Shown: positions 9,818-18,766 of the stretch, in pieces
How the letters are laid out: the number at the start of each line of letters is the position of its first letter
Numbering within the stretch: position 1 is the stretch's first letter
Origin: Arthrobacter sp. FW305-BF8
Lineage (GTDB): Bacteria > Actinomycetota > Actinomycetes > Actinomycetales > Micrococcaceae
Assembly: GCF_021789315.1 (NCBI RefSeq)
Contig: NZ_CP084561.1
Location: forward strand, 2,480,001-2,544,000
DNA length: 64,000 nucleotides
Direction of reading: 5' to 3'
The notes under the pieces: model-generated
Database searches by the model: none
What the model was told of the DNA's origin: nothing
The model's input: only the letters and a program-made list of their open reading frames with translations
Made by a program: the position numbers and the translations under genes

Positions 9818-11791
9818 TCAGGAGGCCGGGACCACCCGGAGCCAGGCATAGTCCTGCGGCCGCAGCACCAGCCCCTCGTCGATCCGGACCGGCTCCTCGG
9901 AAAACAGGTCCAAAGCCTCTGCCGCGAACCCGGACAGCGTGTCCGCGGACACCACCTGCGGCGCGTCACTGAAGTTTGCCAGGGCCAGGACCACCGTTCC
10001 CTCGCCGGGACGCTGGTAGCCGAGCACCGCAGCGTTGTTCGTGGAGAACGGCAGCAGGCGGGTGCCGGCCAGCTCGGGAGTCGCCGCGCGGACCTCCGCC
10101 AGCCGCCGCAGCCCCGCATATACGGCCCCCTCAGGGGTGGCCGGGTCCAGCCGCTTCGCGTACTTTTCGGCAGGGAACTGCGGCCGGTGCACCCACCGGC
10201 TGTCGGCGTCGTGACCATCCTCCCGCGCATAGCCGTAGTCATTGAGCTGCCCCACCTCGTCGCCCAGGTAGAGCAGCGGGATACCGCCGGTGCTGAAGGC
10301 TACCGAATGCGTCAGCAGGACGCGGCGGATGGCCTCAGCCGACCCGGCTTCCAGTCCGCACAGCGACGCCGTGGTGCCGGAGATGCGGCAGTCACCGGTC
10401 CGCGGGTTGTCCTGGAACGGCACGCCGTGGGCGAAGCTGCCCGGGAACCGGTTGACATAGAACGAATTCAGGAACCGGCGGTGGTCGAAGCCGTTGATGC
10501 CGAACTCGGCGGCGTCCTCGTCGGCAAACGTCCAGCCGATGTCGTCATGGCTCCGCACGTAGTTCACCCAGGATGTTCCCGGCGCAATGGTGTGCCGCCG
10601 CTCCAGGGCCTGGGCCAGCAGCGAGACGTTGCGGGTGGCCAGCGCCTCCCAGGTCAGCGCCATCTGCAGCGGGTTGTAGGAGAGCTGGCACTCGGCCGGA
10701 TCGATGTACAGGGCAACCTCATCCGGGTGCACGATCGCCTCGGACTTGAACAGCAGGGACGGCGCCGCCAGCCGGCAGACCGCATTGAAGGCCTGGAGCA
10801 GGGTGTGCGCCTCGGGCAGGCTCTCGCACGGCGTCCCCAGCTGCTTCCAGATGAACGCCACCGCATCCATACGCAGGATGTCCACGCCCAAATTGGCCAG
10901 GAACAGCATCTCCCCTGCCATGGCCCGGAACACTTCGGGATTGGAGTAGTTCAGGTCCCACTGGAACGTGTGGAAGGTGGCCCAGACCCACCGGCCGTCC
11001 GGCAGCTGAACGAAGGAGCCGGGGTGGTCCTCCGGGAATATTTCGCGGACGTTCTGCTCGAACGCGTCCGGCATGGCCCGGTCCGGGAAGATCCAGTAGT
11101 AGTCGCTGTAGCGCGGATCGCCCGCTGCGGCCCGCTGCGCCCACTCGTGCTCGTTGGAGGTGTGGTTGAAGATGAAGTCGACCACCAGGCTGATGCCGTT
11201 GGCCCGCAGCTCGGCAGCGAGCGCGCGCAGCTGGTCCATGGTGCCGAGCTTCGGGTTGACCTCGCGGTAACTGGACACGGCGTAGCCGCCGTCGGACAGG
11301 GGCTCCGGGGCCAGGAACAGCGGCATGAGGTGTAGGTAGGTGAGGCCGAGTTCCTTGAAATAGGGGATGCGGGCCCGGACGCCCTCCAGATCGGCCGCAT
11401 ACCGGTCCACGTAGCAGACGCCGCCGAGCATGCGGTTGGACTGGAACCAGTCGCTGTTGCCTTCACGGCCGGCGTCGAGCTTTTTCAGGTCTGCCGGCCG
11501 CTCCTTCCAGGAGCTGGCGATTTCTCGCGCGAGGGCCGCCAGCTGCTCCTCGATGTCAGGCCGGGTTCCGTACAGCGAACGGAACAGCCTCGCCAGGTCG
11601 GGGAAATGCCGGTCGAACCGCTGCTCCAGTGCGGTCCAGTCCCGGCCGCCCGGTTTAAGGCCCGCCTGCCCGGCCGCCAGGCTGAACAGCTCGCGGTTGC
11701 CCGCCTCCGCTGCCACGGAAGGCCGTGACTCACCGGACTCCTCGGCAGCCGATGGTCCTTGGCTGGCGTCCAGACTCGGGGATTCAACCAT
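9818..11791 (-). CDS. Amylosucrase (GH13 subfamily 4)
   Basis: A 657-residue GH13 enzyme close in size to known amylosucrases (about 640). It should transfer glucose from sucrose to an alpha-1,4-glucan, releasing fructose (EC 2.4.1.4). Catalytic segments are RMDAVAFIWKQLG (nucleophile Asp), LLFKSEAIVHPDEV (acid/base Glu) and YVRSHDDIGWTF (transition-state Asp). The DWFQSNRMLGGVCYVDRYA and LHLMPLF segments are typical of this subfamily rather than of alpha-amylase or sucrose phosphorylase. AAGGAG lies 9 nt before the ATG. It is divergent from the LigD-type gene over 213 bp that include a 7-bp perfect inverted repeat at 11918-11938. Confidence 0.9.
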   Translation of the reverse strand: MVESPSLDASQGPSAAEESGESRPSVAAEAGNRELFSLAAGQAGLKPGGRDWTALEQRFDRHFPDLARLFRSLYGTRPDIEEQLAALAREIASSWKERPADLKKLDAGREGNSDWFQSNRMLGGVCYVDRYAADLEGVRARIPYFKELGLTYLHLMPLFLAPEPLSDGGYAVSSYREVNPKLGTMDQLRALAAELRANGISLVVDFIFNHTSNEHEWAQRAAAGDPRYSDYYWIFPDRAMPDAFEQNVREIFPEDHPGSFVQLPDGRWVWATFHTFQWDLNYSNPEVFRAMAGEMLFLANLGVDILRMDAVAFIWKQLGTPCESLPEAHTLLQAFNAVCRLAAPSLLFKSEAIVHPDEVALYIDPAECQLSYNPLQMALTWEALATRNVSLLAQALERRHTIAPGTSWVNYVRSHDDIGWTFADEDAAEFGINGFDHRRFLNSFYVNRFPGSFAHGVPFQDNPRTGDCRISGTTASLCGLEAGSAEAIRRVLLTHSVAFSTGGIPLLYLGDEVGQLNDYGYAREDGHDADSRWVHRPQFPAEKYAKRLDPATPEGAVYAGLRRLAEVRAATPELAGTRLLPFSTNNAAVLGYQRPGEGTVVLALANFSDAPQVVSADTLSGFAAEALDLFSEEPVRIDEGLVLRPQDYAWLRVVPAS

Positions 11792-11992
11792 GGAACGGGT
11801 CTCCTTCGCGGATGCTCTGCGCCTGGCGGCGCCCGGTGTGTTTCATCCTTACAGATGGCCCCGCCGCTGCCCAGTGAGCGGGCAGATGTTTCTCAGTGCC
11901 CGACGGCGGGACTCACTTTGGCGGGGCGGGTCCGCCAATGACAGGGCGGGAATCGCGGCGGGCATACTGCTGACGGCGCGGGCCGCGCGGGG

Positions 11993-11998
11993 TAGGTT
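11993..11998 (+). promoter_or_regulatory. -10 box (TAGGTT) for a leaderless LigD-pol mRNA
   Basis: TAGGTT ends 6 nt before the ATG at 12005 and no Shine-Dalgarno lies between them. Transcription would begin at or beside the start codon. Confidence 0.6.
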
Positions 11999-12004
11999 GT
12001 CCCC

Positions 12005-13027
12005 ATGGCCAGTGAACAGACCACCATCAGTGTCGACGGGCCCGACGGCCCCCGGGAAATGCGCGTTTCCAGTCCAAGCCGGGTGCTGTGGCCCGAACTG
12101 GGACTGACCAAGCTGGACCTGGCGCGCTACTTCGTAGACGTGGGGGAGGCCTTCATCCGCGCCAACGGCGACCGACCGGTGGCGCTGCAGCGGTTTTCGG
12201 ACACCGTGGACGGCGAGCAGTTCTTCTCCAAGAACCCGCTGAAGGGAACGCCGGACTTCATCCGCACGGTGAAGGTCACCTTTCCGAGCGCGCGCTCGCA
12301 TCCCATGCTGGTCCTGGACGAGCCGGCCGCCGCCGTCTGGGCCGCACAGATGAACACCGTGGTCTTTCACCCTTGGCCGTCCCGTGCGGACAACTCGGAC
12401 AATCCCGACCAGCTGCGCATCGACCTCGATCCCCAGCCGGGCACCGACTACGACGACGCCATCCCCGCCGCGCTGGAACTGCGGAAGGTACTTGCCGAGG
12501 CAGGGCTGGACGCGTTCCTGAAGACCTCCGGCAACCGAGGCCTGCACGTTTATGCCCCTGTTGAGCCGACCCGGGAGTTCCTGGATGTCCGCCACGCCGT
12601 GATCGCTGCCGCCAGGGAGCTCGAGCGGCGCATGCCGCACCAGGTCACCACGAATTGGTGGAAGGAGGAACGTGGCGAGCGCATCTTCGTCGACTTCAAC
12701 CAGGCCAACCGGGACCGCACCATCGCCGGCGCGTACAGCCCCCGTGCCCTTCCGCACGCTTCCGTGTCCTGCCCCATCACCTGGGACGAGCTGGCGGACG
12801 TCAGGCCCAGGGACTTCACCATCCTCACCGTGCCGGACAGGCTGAAAACGGTGGGGGACCCCTGGGCGGACATGCACGCAAAGCCCGGCACCATCGACAC
12901 GCTGCTGGAATGGTGGGAGCGCGACGTCAAGAACGGGCTGGGTGAACTGCCGTTCCCGCCGGACTACCCCAAGATGCCGGGCGAGCCGCCGCGCGTCCAG
13001 CCCAGCAGGGCGAAGAAGCCGGAGTAG
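12005..13027 (+). CDS. LigD-type DNA polymerase/primase domain protein (stand-alone PolDom)
   Basis: A 340-residue archaeo-eukaryotic primase-like polymerase, the domain that in LigD fills ends during non-homologous end joining. The metal motif RIDLDPQPGTDYDD carries the two aspartates of the catalytic DxD. GNRGLHVYAPVEPT and KEERGERIFVDFNQANRDRT match conserved LigD-pol blocks, and the N-terminus has SPSRVLWPELGLTKLDLARY. There is no ligase or nuclease domain here and no ku gene in view, so the partner proteins must lie elsewhere. The ATG appears leaderless. Confidence 0.88.
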   Translation: MASEQTTISVDGPDGPREMRVSSPSRVLWPELGLTKLDLARYFVDVGEAFIRANGDRPVALQRFSDTVDGEQFFSKNPLKGTPDFIRTVKVTFPSARSHPMLVLDEPAAAVWAAQMNTVVFHPWPSRADNSDNPDQLRIDLDPQPGTDYDDAIPAALELRKVLAEAGLDAFLKTSGNRGLHVYAPVEPTREFLDVRHAVIAAARELERRMPHQVTTNWWKEERGERIFVDFNQANRDRTIAGAYSPRALPHASVSCPITWDELADVRPRDFTILTVPDRLKTVGDPWADMHAKPGTIDTLLEWWERDVKNGLGELPFPPDYPKMPGEPPRVQPSRAKKPE

Positions 13028-13068
13028 CGGGCGCGGCCCCTCCCCGGGGCCCCTACTTGAGCCCGCCC

Positions 13069-13689
13069 CTACTCGAACCGGGACGGGTCGCCGGTGCCGC
13101 GACGCACCACTTCGGCGGTGCCGCCGGAGAAGTCGACCACGGTGGTCGGCTCGGCGCCGGTGTCGCCGGACTCGATGACGGCGTCCACCACGTGGTCCAG
13201 CCGCTCCTTGATTTCCCAGCCCTGGGTCAGCGGGTCCTCCTCATCCGGCAGCAGCAGCGTGCTGGAGAGCAGCGGTTCGCCGAGTTCGGCCAGCAGCGCC
13301 TGCACGAAGTTGTGCCGCGGGATCCGCACACCCACCGTCTTCTTCTTCGGGTGCAGCAGCCGGCGCGGGACCTCCTTGGTGGCCGGCAGGATGAACGTGT
13401 AGCTGCCCGGCGTGACGGACTTGATGCTGCGGAACACGTCATTGCCGATGTTCACGAACTGCCCCAGCTGCGCGAAGTCCCGGCAGACCAGCGTGAAATG
13501 GTGCTTGTCGTCCAGCTGGCGGATGGAACGGATCCGGTCCAGCGCCTCCTTGTTCCCCAGCTGGGCGCCGAGGGCGTAGCAGGAGTCGGTGGGGTAGGCG
13601 ATCAGCCCGCCCGATCGCAGGAGCTGCACGATCTGCGAGATCGCGCGGGGCTGGGGGTCCTCGGGGTGGACATCAAAGAATTTCGCCAT
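13069..13689 (-). CDS. YciO/Sua5/YrdC family protein
   Basis: A 206-residue YrdC-fold protein. GGLIAYPTDSCYALG and PRPAISQI-type N-terminal residues match the family, as do RIRSIRQLDDKHHFTLVCRD and KTVGVRIPRHNFVQALL. Length and the KKTVGVRIP block fit the YciO branch more than the tRNA-modifying TsaC/Sua5 branch that makes threonylcarbamoyl-AMP, so activity is uncertain. It is convergent with the LigD-type gene across 41 bp containing a 6-bp GC hairpin without a T-run. Confidence 0.85.
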   Translation of the reverse strand: MAKFFDVHPEDPQPRAISQIVQLLRSGGLIAYPTDSCYALGAQLGNKEALDRIRSIRQLDDKHHFTLVCRDFAQLGQFVNIGNDVFRSIKSVTPGSYTFILPATKEVPRRLLHPKKKTVGVRIPRHNFVQALLAELGEPLLSSTLLLPDEEDPLTQGWEIKERLDHVVDAVIESGDTGAEPTTVVDFSGGTAEVVRRGTGDPSRFE

Positions 13690-13794
13690 GCGCTGAGCCT
13701 ACGGCCCGGCGTCCGTCCGCGCACGCAACACGCAATGCTCCATGCGCATTGCACCGCGCCTGCACCCCGCATGTTCAGGGGCCAGGGGAAGTGT

Positions 13795-15771
13795 TCACCC
13801 CACATGCACCCATGGACGCCTGGTGACATCCGGTTCGGCTTCACGCAGCACCTCCCGGGTGACCGGGGCGATCTCACCCTCGCCGAGGAACAGGAAGCGC
13901 AGCAGGTTCACCACCGGATTGCCCTCGGTCCAGCGGAAGTAGATGTGCGGCATGAGCCCGGTGACGTCCCGGATGTGCAGGAGCACGGAGGCGATGGTGT
14001 TCGGCACCACGGGCCCGTGCACCTCCAGCACCCGGTAGCCGTGCCGCACGACGCCCCTCACCTGCAGTTCGGTCTCGAAGTCGGACGAGTCGTCGACGAT
14101 CACCTCCAGGAACAGCGCCTCATAGTGGACCGGGAGGTGGCTTACCTCGATGGCGGAAGTCAGTTTCTGCCGGTACGCCTCCGCCGTCAGCCTGCGCGGT
14201 TCGTGCGCGATGATGCCGATGGGGCCGCTCTCGTCCGCGGCGACGAATTCCAGCGCCGTCCGGTCGAGGCGGACGTGGGTGGCGTGCAGCTCGAAGGACC
14301 GCCCGATCCTGGACAGCAGCGAGATGACGATGATGCCGGCGATGAAGAACGCGGCAATGCGGATGCCCTCGGGCCGCTCAACAACGTTTGCGACAGTCGT
14401 GTAGATGAACACCAGCGCGATCAGCCCGAAGCCCACGGTACGGTTCCGCTGCCGGCGGCGCCGCGCGGACAGCGCCACAGCCACGGCCGCGGAGGTCATG
14501 AGCACCAGCACGCCGGTGGCGTAGGCACCGCCCTGGGCGTCGACGTCGGCCTCGAAAAGAACGGTGACCAGGAAGGCAATGAGGCCGAAAACCAGGACCA
14601 GGGGCCGGACGGCCTTGGCCCACTCCGGCGCCATCCCGTAGCGCGGCAGGTACCGCGGCACGAGGTTCAGCAGCCCGGCCATCGCCGACGCCCCGGCGAA
14701 CCACAGGATGGCGATGGTACTGAGGTCGTAGACGGTGCCGAACCCGTTCCCCAGGTATTCATGGGCCAGGAAGGCGAGGGCACGCCCATTGGCCTGGCCG
14801 CCCGGCTCGAATTCGGCTGCCGGAATGAGGATCACCGTGGTGAAGCTGCTGGCGATGAGGAACGCGCTCATGATCAGCGCGGCGGTGGTCAGCATGCGCC
14901 GGGTCCCCTCGACGCGGCCCGCCGGGTTCTCCTCCGTGTCCGTGTCCCGGCCGCGGACCTGCGGCATGACCGCCACGCCGGTTTCGAAGCCGGACAGGCC
15001 AAGCGCCAGTTTCGGGAACACCAGCAGGGCTATGGCGACGGCGAGCGCCGGGTTGCCGTGCGAGGTCCCCAGGGCCTGCCACCAGTCCCCGACGGCGGTC
15101 GGGTGGCCCAGCGTTTCGACGGCGGCCCTCGCCACCACCACGACGTTCAGTCCCAGATAGACCGCCACCAGGACGACGGCGATGCCGATCGCCTCCTTGA
15201 ACCCGCGCAGGAACACGGCAGCGAGCAGGGCCAGGAGAACGAGGGTCACCGTCACCTCCTGCCCCTGCAGCCATACCGGGGCGTACGGATTCTGGATGAG
15301 GTGCGCCGTGGCGTCGGCGGCGGAGAGAGTCATGGTGATCATGAAGTCCGTCGCCGCGAAGCCGAGCAACACCAGGACGAATAGCTTGCCGCCCCAGCGG
15401 GGGAGCAGCCGCTCCAGCATGGCGATGGACCCCTCGCCGTGGGAGCTTTCGCCCGCCACGCGGCGGTACACCGGCAGTGCCCCGAACAGGGTGACGGCAA
15501 CCAGGACCAGCGTGGCCAGCGGGGAAATGACGCCGGCCGCTAGCGCGGCGATGGCGGGCTGGTAACCGAGGGTGGAGAAGTAGTCCACGCCGGTCAGGCA
15601 CATGACCTGCCACCACGGATGCTTCCGCTCGTGGGCGGCGGTCAGCCCGCCGGGTCCCTGGTGGGAACCCTTGCTGTCCTGGAGGCCCAGCAGCAGCCAG
15701 CTGTGCAGCCGCTGCCTTCGGGTGCGGCGCAGCTCCGAGGGGTCCGCCGGCGGGCGGCTCATGGTTGTCAT
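13795..15771 (-). CDS. APC-superfamily permease with cytoplasmic C-terminal domain, possible K+ transporter
   Basis: A 658-residue membrane protein. About twelve hydrophobic segments run from VDYFSTLGYQPAIAALAAG (near residue 60) to about residue 490. They are followed by a soluble region of about 170 residues beginning ELHATHVRLDRTALEFVAAD. APC-type features include the GVDYFSTLGYQP segment and GLSGFETGVAVMP. Architecture (APC core plus soluble C-terminal domain) recalls KimA-type potassium importers. The gene is divergent from a KdpD-like kinase, which supports an ion rather than amino acid substrate, but this is inference. GGAAGG sits 5 nt before the ATG at 15771; a second ATG at 15762 is possible. 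Confidence 0.75.
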   Translation of the reverse strand: MTTMSRPPADPSELRRTRRQRLHSWLLLGLQDSKGSHQGPGGLTAAHERKHPWWQVMCLTGVDYFSTLGYQPAIAALAAGVISPLATLVLVAVTLFGALPVYRRVAGESSHGEGSIAMLERLLPRWGGKLFVLVLLGFAATDFMITMTLSAADATAHLIQNPYAPVWLQGQEVTVTLVLLALLAAVFLRGFKEAIGIAVVLVAVYLGLNVVVVARAAVETLGHPTAVGDWWQALGTSHGNPALAVAIALLVFPKLALGLSGFETGVAVMPQVRGRDTDTEENPAGRVEGTRRMLTTAALIMSAFLIASSFTTVILIPAAEFEPGGQANGRALAFLAHEYLGNGFGTVYDLSTIAILWFAGASAMAGLLNLVPRYLPRYGMAPEWAKAVRPLVLVFGLIAFLVTVLFEADVDAQGGAYATGVLVLMTSAAVAVALSARRRRQRNRTVGFGLIALVFIYTTVANVVERPEGIRIAAFFIAGIIVISLLSRIGRSFELHATHVRLDRTALEFVAADESGPIGIIAHEPRRLTAEAYRQKLTSAIEVSHLPVHYEALFLEVIVDDSSDFETELQVRGVVRHGYRVLEVHGPVVPNTIASVLLHIRDVTGLMPHIYFRWTEGNPVVNLLRFLFLGEGEIAPVTREVLREAEPDVTRRPWVHVG

Positions 15772-15810
15772 GGGTGCCTTCCATCTGTGCTGGTGCCCGC
15801 GGCAGCGCGA

Positions 15811-15867
15811 CATGTCACTGCGACAGCGGCATGTCACTGCGACAGCGGTATGTCACCGTGGCGGTGG
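15811..15867. repeat. 19-bp tandem repeats in the divergent permease/kinase promoter region
   Basis: CATGTCACTGCGACAGCGG occurs twice exactly (15811-15829 and 15830-15848). A diverged third copy follows (15849-15867, TATGTCACCGTGGCGGTGG). The repeats lie 40 bp upstream of the permease start and about 150 bp before the kinase start, where an operator would be expected. Spacing of 19 bp is near two helical turns, so bound proteins would sit on one face. Confidence 0.75.
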
Positions 15868-16014
15868 CATTTCGCTGCGGGCACAGCCGAACGTAGCACC
15901 GCGCAGGAGCGCCGGAACCGCCCGCAGGGGAATCTTGACGGATCCTTAACGCCGGTGTGAGGCACCCCACCGGGCGTGCCGCCGGGGACGGCGGACGGGT
16001 GAAAGAATGGCGTC

Positions 16015-17970
16015 ATGGCAGGGGAACGGATCGTCATTGGCTTGTCGGGAGGCCTAGAGGGGGAGATCCTGATCCGCCGTGCCGCCAAGGTCCTGGACGG
16101 TGCCGGCGGTGGTGACCTGCTGGCCGTGCACATCCGTTCCGCGGAGGGTGCGTCGGGCGAATCCACCAGCGCCCTCGAATCCCAGCGCCGCCTGGTGGTG
16201 GAGCTGGGCGGCAGCTACCACACCGTCGCCGCCGATGATCCCGTCGAAGCACTCCTGGGGTTCGCGTCCCACGTGGGCGCAACCCGGCTGCTCATCGGCC
16301 AGTCGCGCGCGCATCCACTGGCCAGGCTCCTTTCGGGCGGCACCGAGACGCGGATCATCCGCCGTGCGGGCGACCTCGACGTGCAGGTGGTGCCGCATCC
16401 GCTGGCCGGGCACGGCACGGGCCGCCGGCGGCAGCGGGACCTTGGCCGTGTGCGCGTCGCAATCGGATTCGTGCTGGCCGCGGCCGTCCCCATCCTGATG
16501 CAGCTCGCGCTCGCCGTCATCGAGCACAGCGTGGCAACCGCCGTCCTGGTCCAGCTCGCCGGGGCCGTGGCCGTGGCGCTCGTGGGCGGACTCTGGCCGG
16601 CCGTCGCCGGAGCGCTCTGGAGCAGCCTGCTGGTCAACTACTTCTCCACGCCGCCACTCGGTGAGCTGGCCATCAGCGACCCGCAGGACCTGCTTTCCCT
16701 CGGCGTGTTCGTGGGCGTCTCGGTGGCCGTGGCCGGCGTGGTGGACACGTCCGCACGCCGCTCCAAGGAGGCCGCCCGGGCGCGCGCCGAGGCGGCCACG
16801 CTCGGCGAGCTCTCGCGCGGAGCCACCCGCGCCGAGGATACCGTGGGCAATCTTCTGGAACAGGCGCTGGACGTCTTTGGGGTCCGCGGCGCGGCTCTCT
16901 TCAGCGGGTCCGCGTTCGAACCCGCATCCGGCGCCGGTCCCGGCCCGCGGCTGCTCGCGAGTGCCGGCGAGCTGACGGAGGATGAACGGGAGGGCACGGG
17001 TTTCGCCGAGCACACCGTGGAACCGGTCGACGACGGCACCTGGCTGGTGCTGTTCGGCAGGACCGTGCCGGCTGCCGACAGCAGCCTGCTGGGCGCGTTC
17101 GCCGCGCACGTGCTGGCCCAGCTGGAGCGCCAGCAGCTGGCCGCCAGCCGCCTCGAGGTGCTGAGGCTGGCCGAGGGAAACACCATGCGCACCGCCATCC
17201 TGCGTGCCGTCTCGCACGACCTCCGCACGCCGCTCGCCGGAATCAAACTCGCCGTCGGCGGTCTCCTGCAGACCGCGGTCACGTATCCCCCCGAGGAGAA
17301 ACAGGAACTGTTGGAAACCATCGACGAATGCTCGGACCGGCTGGACGTCCTGGTGGGCAACCTCCTCGACATGTCCAGGATCACCGCCGACTCAGTCCGT
17401 CCCCTGCTGAAGCCCGTTCGTTGGCTCGATGTTGTGCCTCCCGCTCTGCGTGGCATTCCGGCGGGGAGCGTGCGGGTGGAACTGCCGCCGAACCCTCCCG
17501 CCGTCGACGCCGATTCAGTGCTGCTGGAGCGCGTCATCGCCAATATCGCGGAGAACGCGGTCAAGTACGCCCCGGCCTCGGACATAAAGGTGACGGCAGC
17601 GGCGGGCGGGCTTAGTGGCGCGGTCCTCAACGGCCACCCGGCAGGTGAACTGAGGATCATCGACCACGGACGCGGTGTCCCGGGCCGGAACGTGCCCGCG
17701 ATGTTCCGGCCGTTCCAGCGCCTGGACGATGTGTCCCAGTCCACCGGCGTGGGCCTGGGATTGGCCGTCGCGAGGGGGTTCGTCTCGGCCATGGGCGGCA
17801 GCCTGGCGGCAGAGGAGACGCCCGGCGGGGGACTCACCATGGTCATCCGGCTTCCCCTGTCAACGGGGCATGACTCAACCGGGGCTGACGGCGGGACCTC
17901 CGCCGTCGTTCCCGGCGTTTCAGTGCCCGGTGTTTCACCTGCCGTACCTTCCCAGGAGACTGCCCAGTGA
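16015..17970 (+). CDS. KdpD-like sensor histidine kinase lacking the N-terminal KdpD domain
   Basis: A 651-residue membrane kinase. It starts with a universal-stress-protein-like domain (residues 1-130, MAGERIVIGLSGG). Four membrane segments of the DUF4118 type follow (about 145-245), then a GAF-like region (270-380), HisKA with the phospho-accepting His401 in SHDLRTPLAG, and HATPase with NIAENAVKYAP and TGVGLGLAVARGF. Full-length KdpD (about 860-900 residues) begins with a Walker-A-containing KdpD domain that is missing here. The stop overlaps the regulator's GTG by 4 nt. No kdpFABC is nearby; the divergent APC permease is the obvious target. Confidence 0.87.
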   Translation: MAGERIVIGLSGGLEGEILIRRAAKVLDGAGGGDLLAVHIRSAEGASGESTSALESQRRLVVELGGSYHTVAADDPVEALLGFASHVGATRLLIGQSRAHPLARLLSGGTETRIIRRAGDLDVQVVPHPLAGHGTGRRRQRDLGRVRVAIGFVLAAAVPILMQLALAVIEHSVATAVLVQLAGAVAVALVGGLWPAVAGALWSSLLVNYFSTPPLGELAISDPQDLLSLGVFVGVSVAVAGVVDTSARRSKEAARARAEAATLGELSRGATRAEDTVGNLLEQALDVFGVRGAALFSGSAFEPASGAGPGPRLLASAGELTEDEREGTGFAEHTVEPVDDGTWLVLFGRTVPAADSSLLGAFAAHVLAQLERQQLAASRLEVLRLAEGNTMRTAILRAVSHDLRTPLAGIKLAVGGLLQTAVTYPPEEKQELLETIDECSDRLDVLVGNLLDMSRITADSVRPLLKPVRWLDVVPPALRGIPAGSVRVELPPNPPAVDADSVLLERVIANIAENAVKYAPASDIKVTAAAGGLSGAVLNGHPAGELRIIDHGRGVPGRNVPAMFRPFQRLDDVSQSTGVGLGLAVARGFVSAMGGSLAAEETPGGGLTMVIRLPLSTGHDSTGADGGTSAVVPGVSVPGVSPAVPSQETAQ

Positions 17971-18641
17971 CCGGCGTCCTCGTCGTCGACGACGACCAGC
18001 ACCTGCTGAAGGCGCTGCGGATCACACTGCAGGCGCACGGCTACACCGTGGAGACGGCCGCGGACGGCGAGGCCGCGCTGATTGCTGCCTCCCGCAATCC
18101 GCCCGGGCTTGTTGTTCTGGATCTTGGACTGCCGGACATGGACGGCGCGGCGGTCCTCAGGGAGCTACGCCGGTGGAGCTCCGCCCCGGTCCTGGTGCTC
18201 TCGGCCCGGCACGGTTCGTCGGACAAGGTGGACGCCCTCGACGCCGGCGCGGACGATTACATCACCAAGCCCTTCGGGCTGGAGGAACTCCTGGCCCGGC
18301 TCCGCGCGCTCCTGCGGCGCGCGCCGGAAACCGCCGAGCCCTCCACCGTGGACACCGCGGAGTTCAGCGTGGACCTGGGGCGGCGGATGGTCACCCGGAA
18401 CGGTGAGCCTGTCCGGCTCACTCCCACGGAGTGGAGCATCCTTGAACTCCTGGTGCGGAACCCCGGCAAGCTCATCACCCAGCAGCAGATCCTGGCCACC
18501 GTCTGGGGGCCAGCCTACGAGAAGGAAGCCAACTACCTCCGGGTGTACATGGCCCAGCTCCGGCGCAAGCTGGAGGCGGACACAGGCAACCCGCGCCATC
18601 TGCTGACGGAGGCCGGCGTGGGCTACCGCTTCCGGCCCTGA
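17967..18641 (+). CDS. KdpE-like OmpR-family response regulator
   Basis: A 224-residue two-domain regulator. The receiver domain has the acidic pair in VLVVDDDQH, the phosphorylation site Asp52 in VVLDLGLPDMDG and Lys in DDYITKPFG. The C-terminal winged helix has RLTPTEWSILELLVRNPGKL and ends AQLRRKLEADTGNPRHLLTEAGVGYRF. The GTG start overlaps the kinase stop (GTGA), with AGGAGA 8 nt upstream, so the pair is translationally coupled. Likely targets are the divergent permease promoter and its own operon, possibly through the 19-bp repeats. Confidence 0.92.
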   Translation: MTGVLVVDDDQHLLKALRITLQAHGYTVETAADGEAALIAASRNPPGLVVLDLGLPDMDGAAVLRELRRWSSAPVLVLSARHGSSDKVDALDAGADDYITKPFGLEELLARLRALLRRAPETAEPSTVDTAEFSVDLGRRMVTRNGEPVRLTPTEWSILELLVRNPGKLITQQQILATVWGPAYEKEANYLRVYMAQLRRKLEADTGNPRHLLTEAGVGYRFRP

Positions 18642-18766
18642 CCTGCCCTTATGGACATCCGTGAACTTCCGTGAACCCCTATGAAGGGGAGCCGGATTCG
18701 GGCAACATGTGTAGAGCCGGGCGCCGCACACCGGGCGCCACACGTACAGCCGAAGGAGAACAGATC

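Noticed and set aside
13036..13052. GC hairpin between the LigD-type and YciO-like genes as a terminator
   Set aside because: Only a 6-bp stem and no T-run.
13057..15384. Open frame of 775 codons antisense to the APC permease and YciO-like gene
   Set aside because: It crosses two real genes and their gap, and its His/Gln/Gly-rich content is an artefact of the opposite strand.
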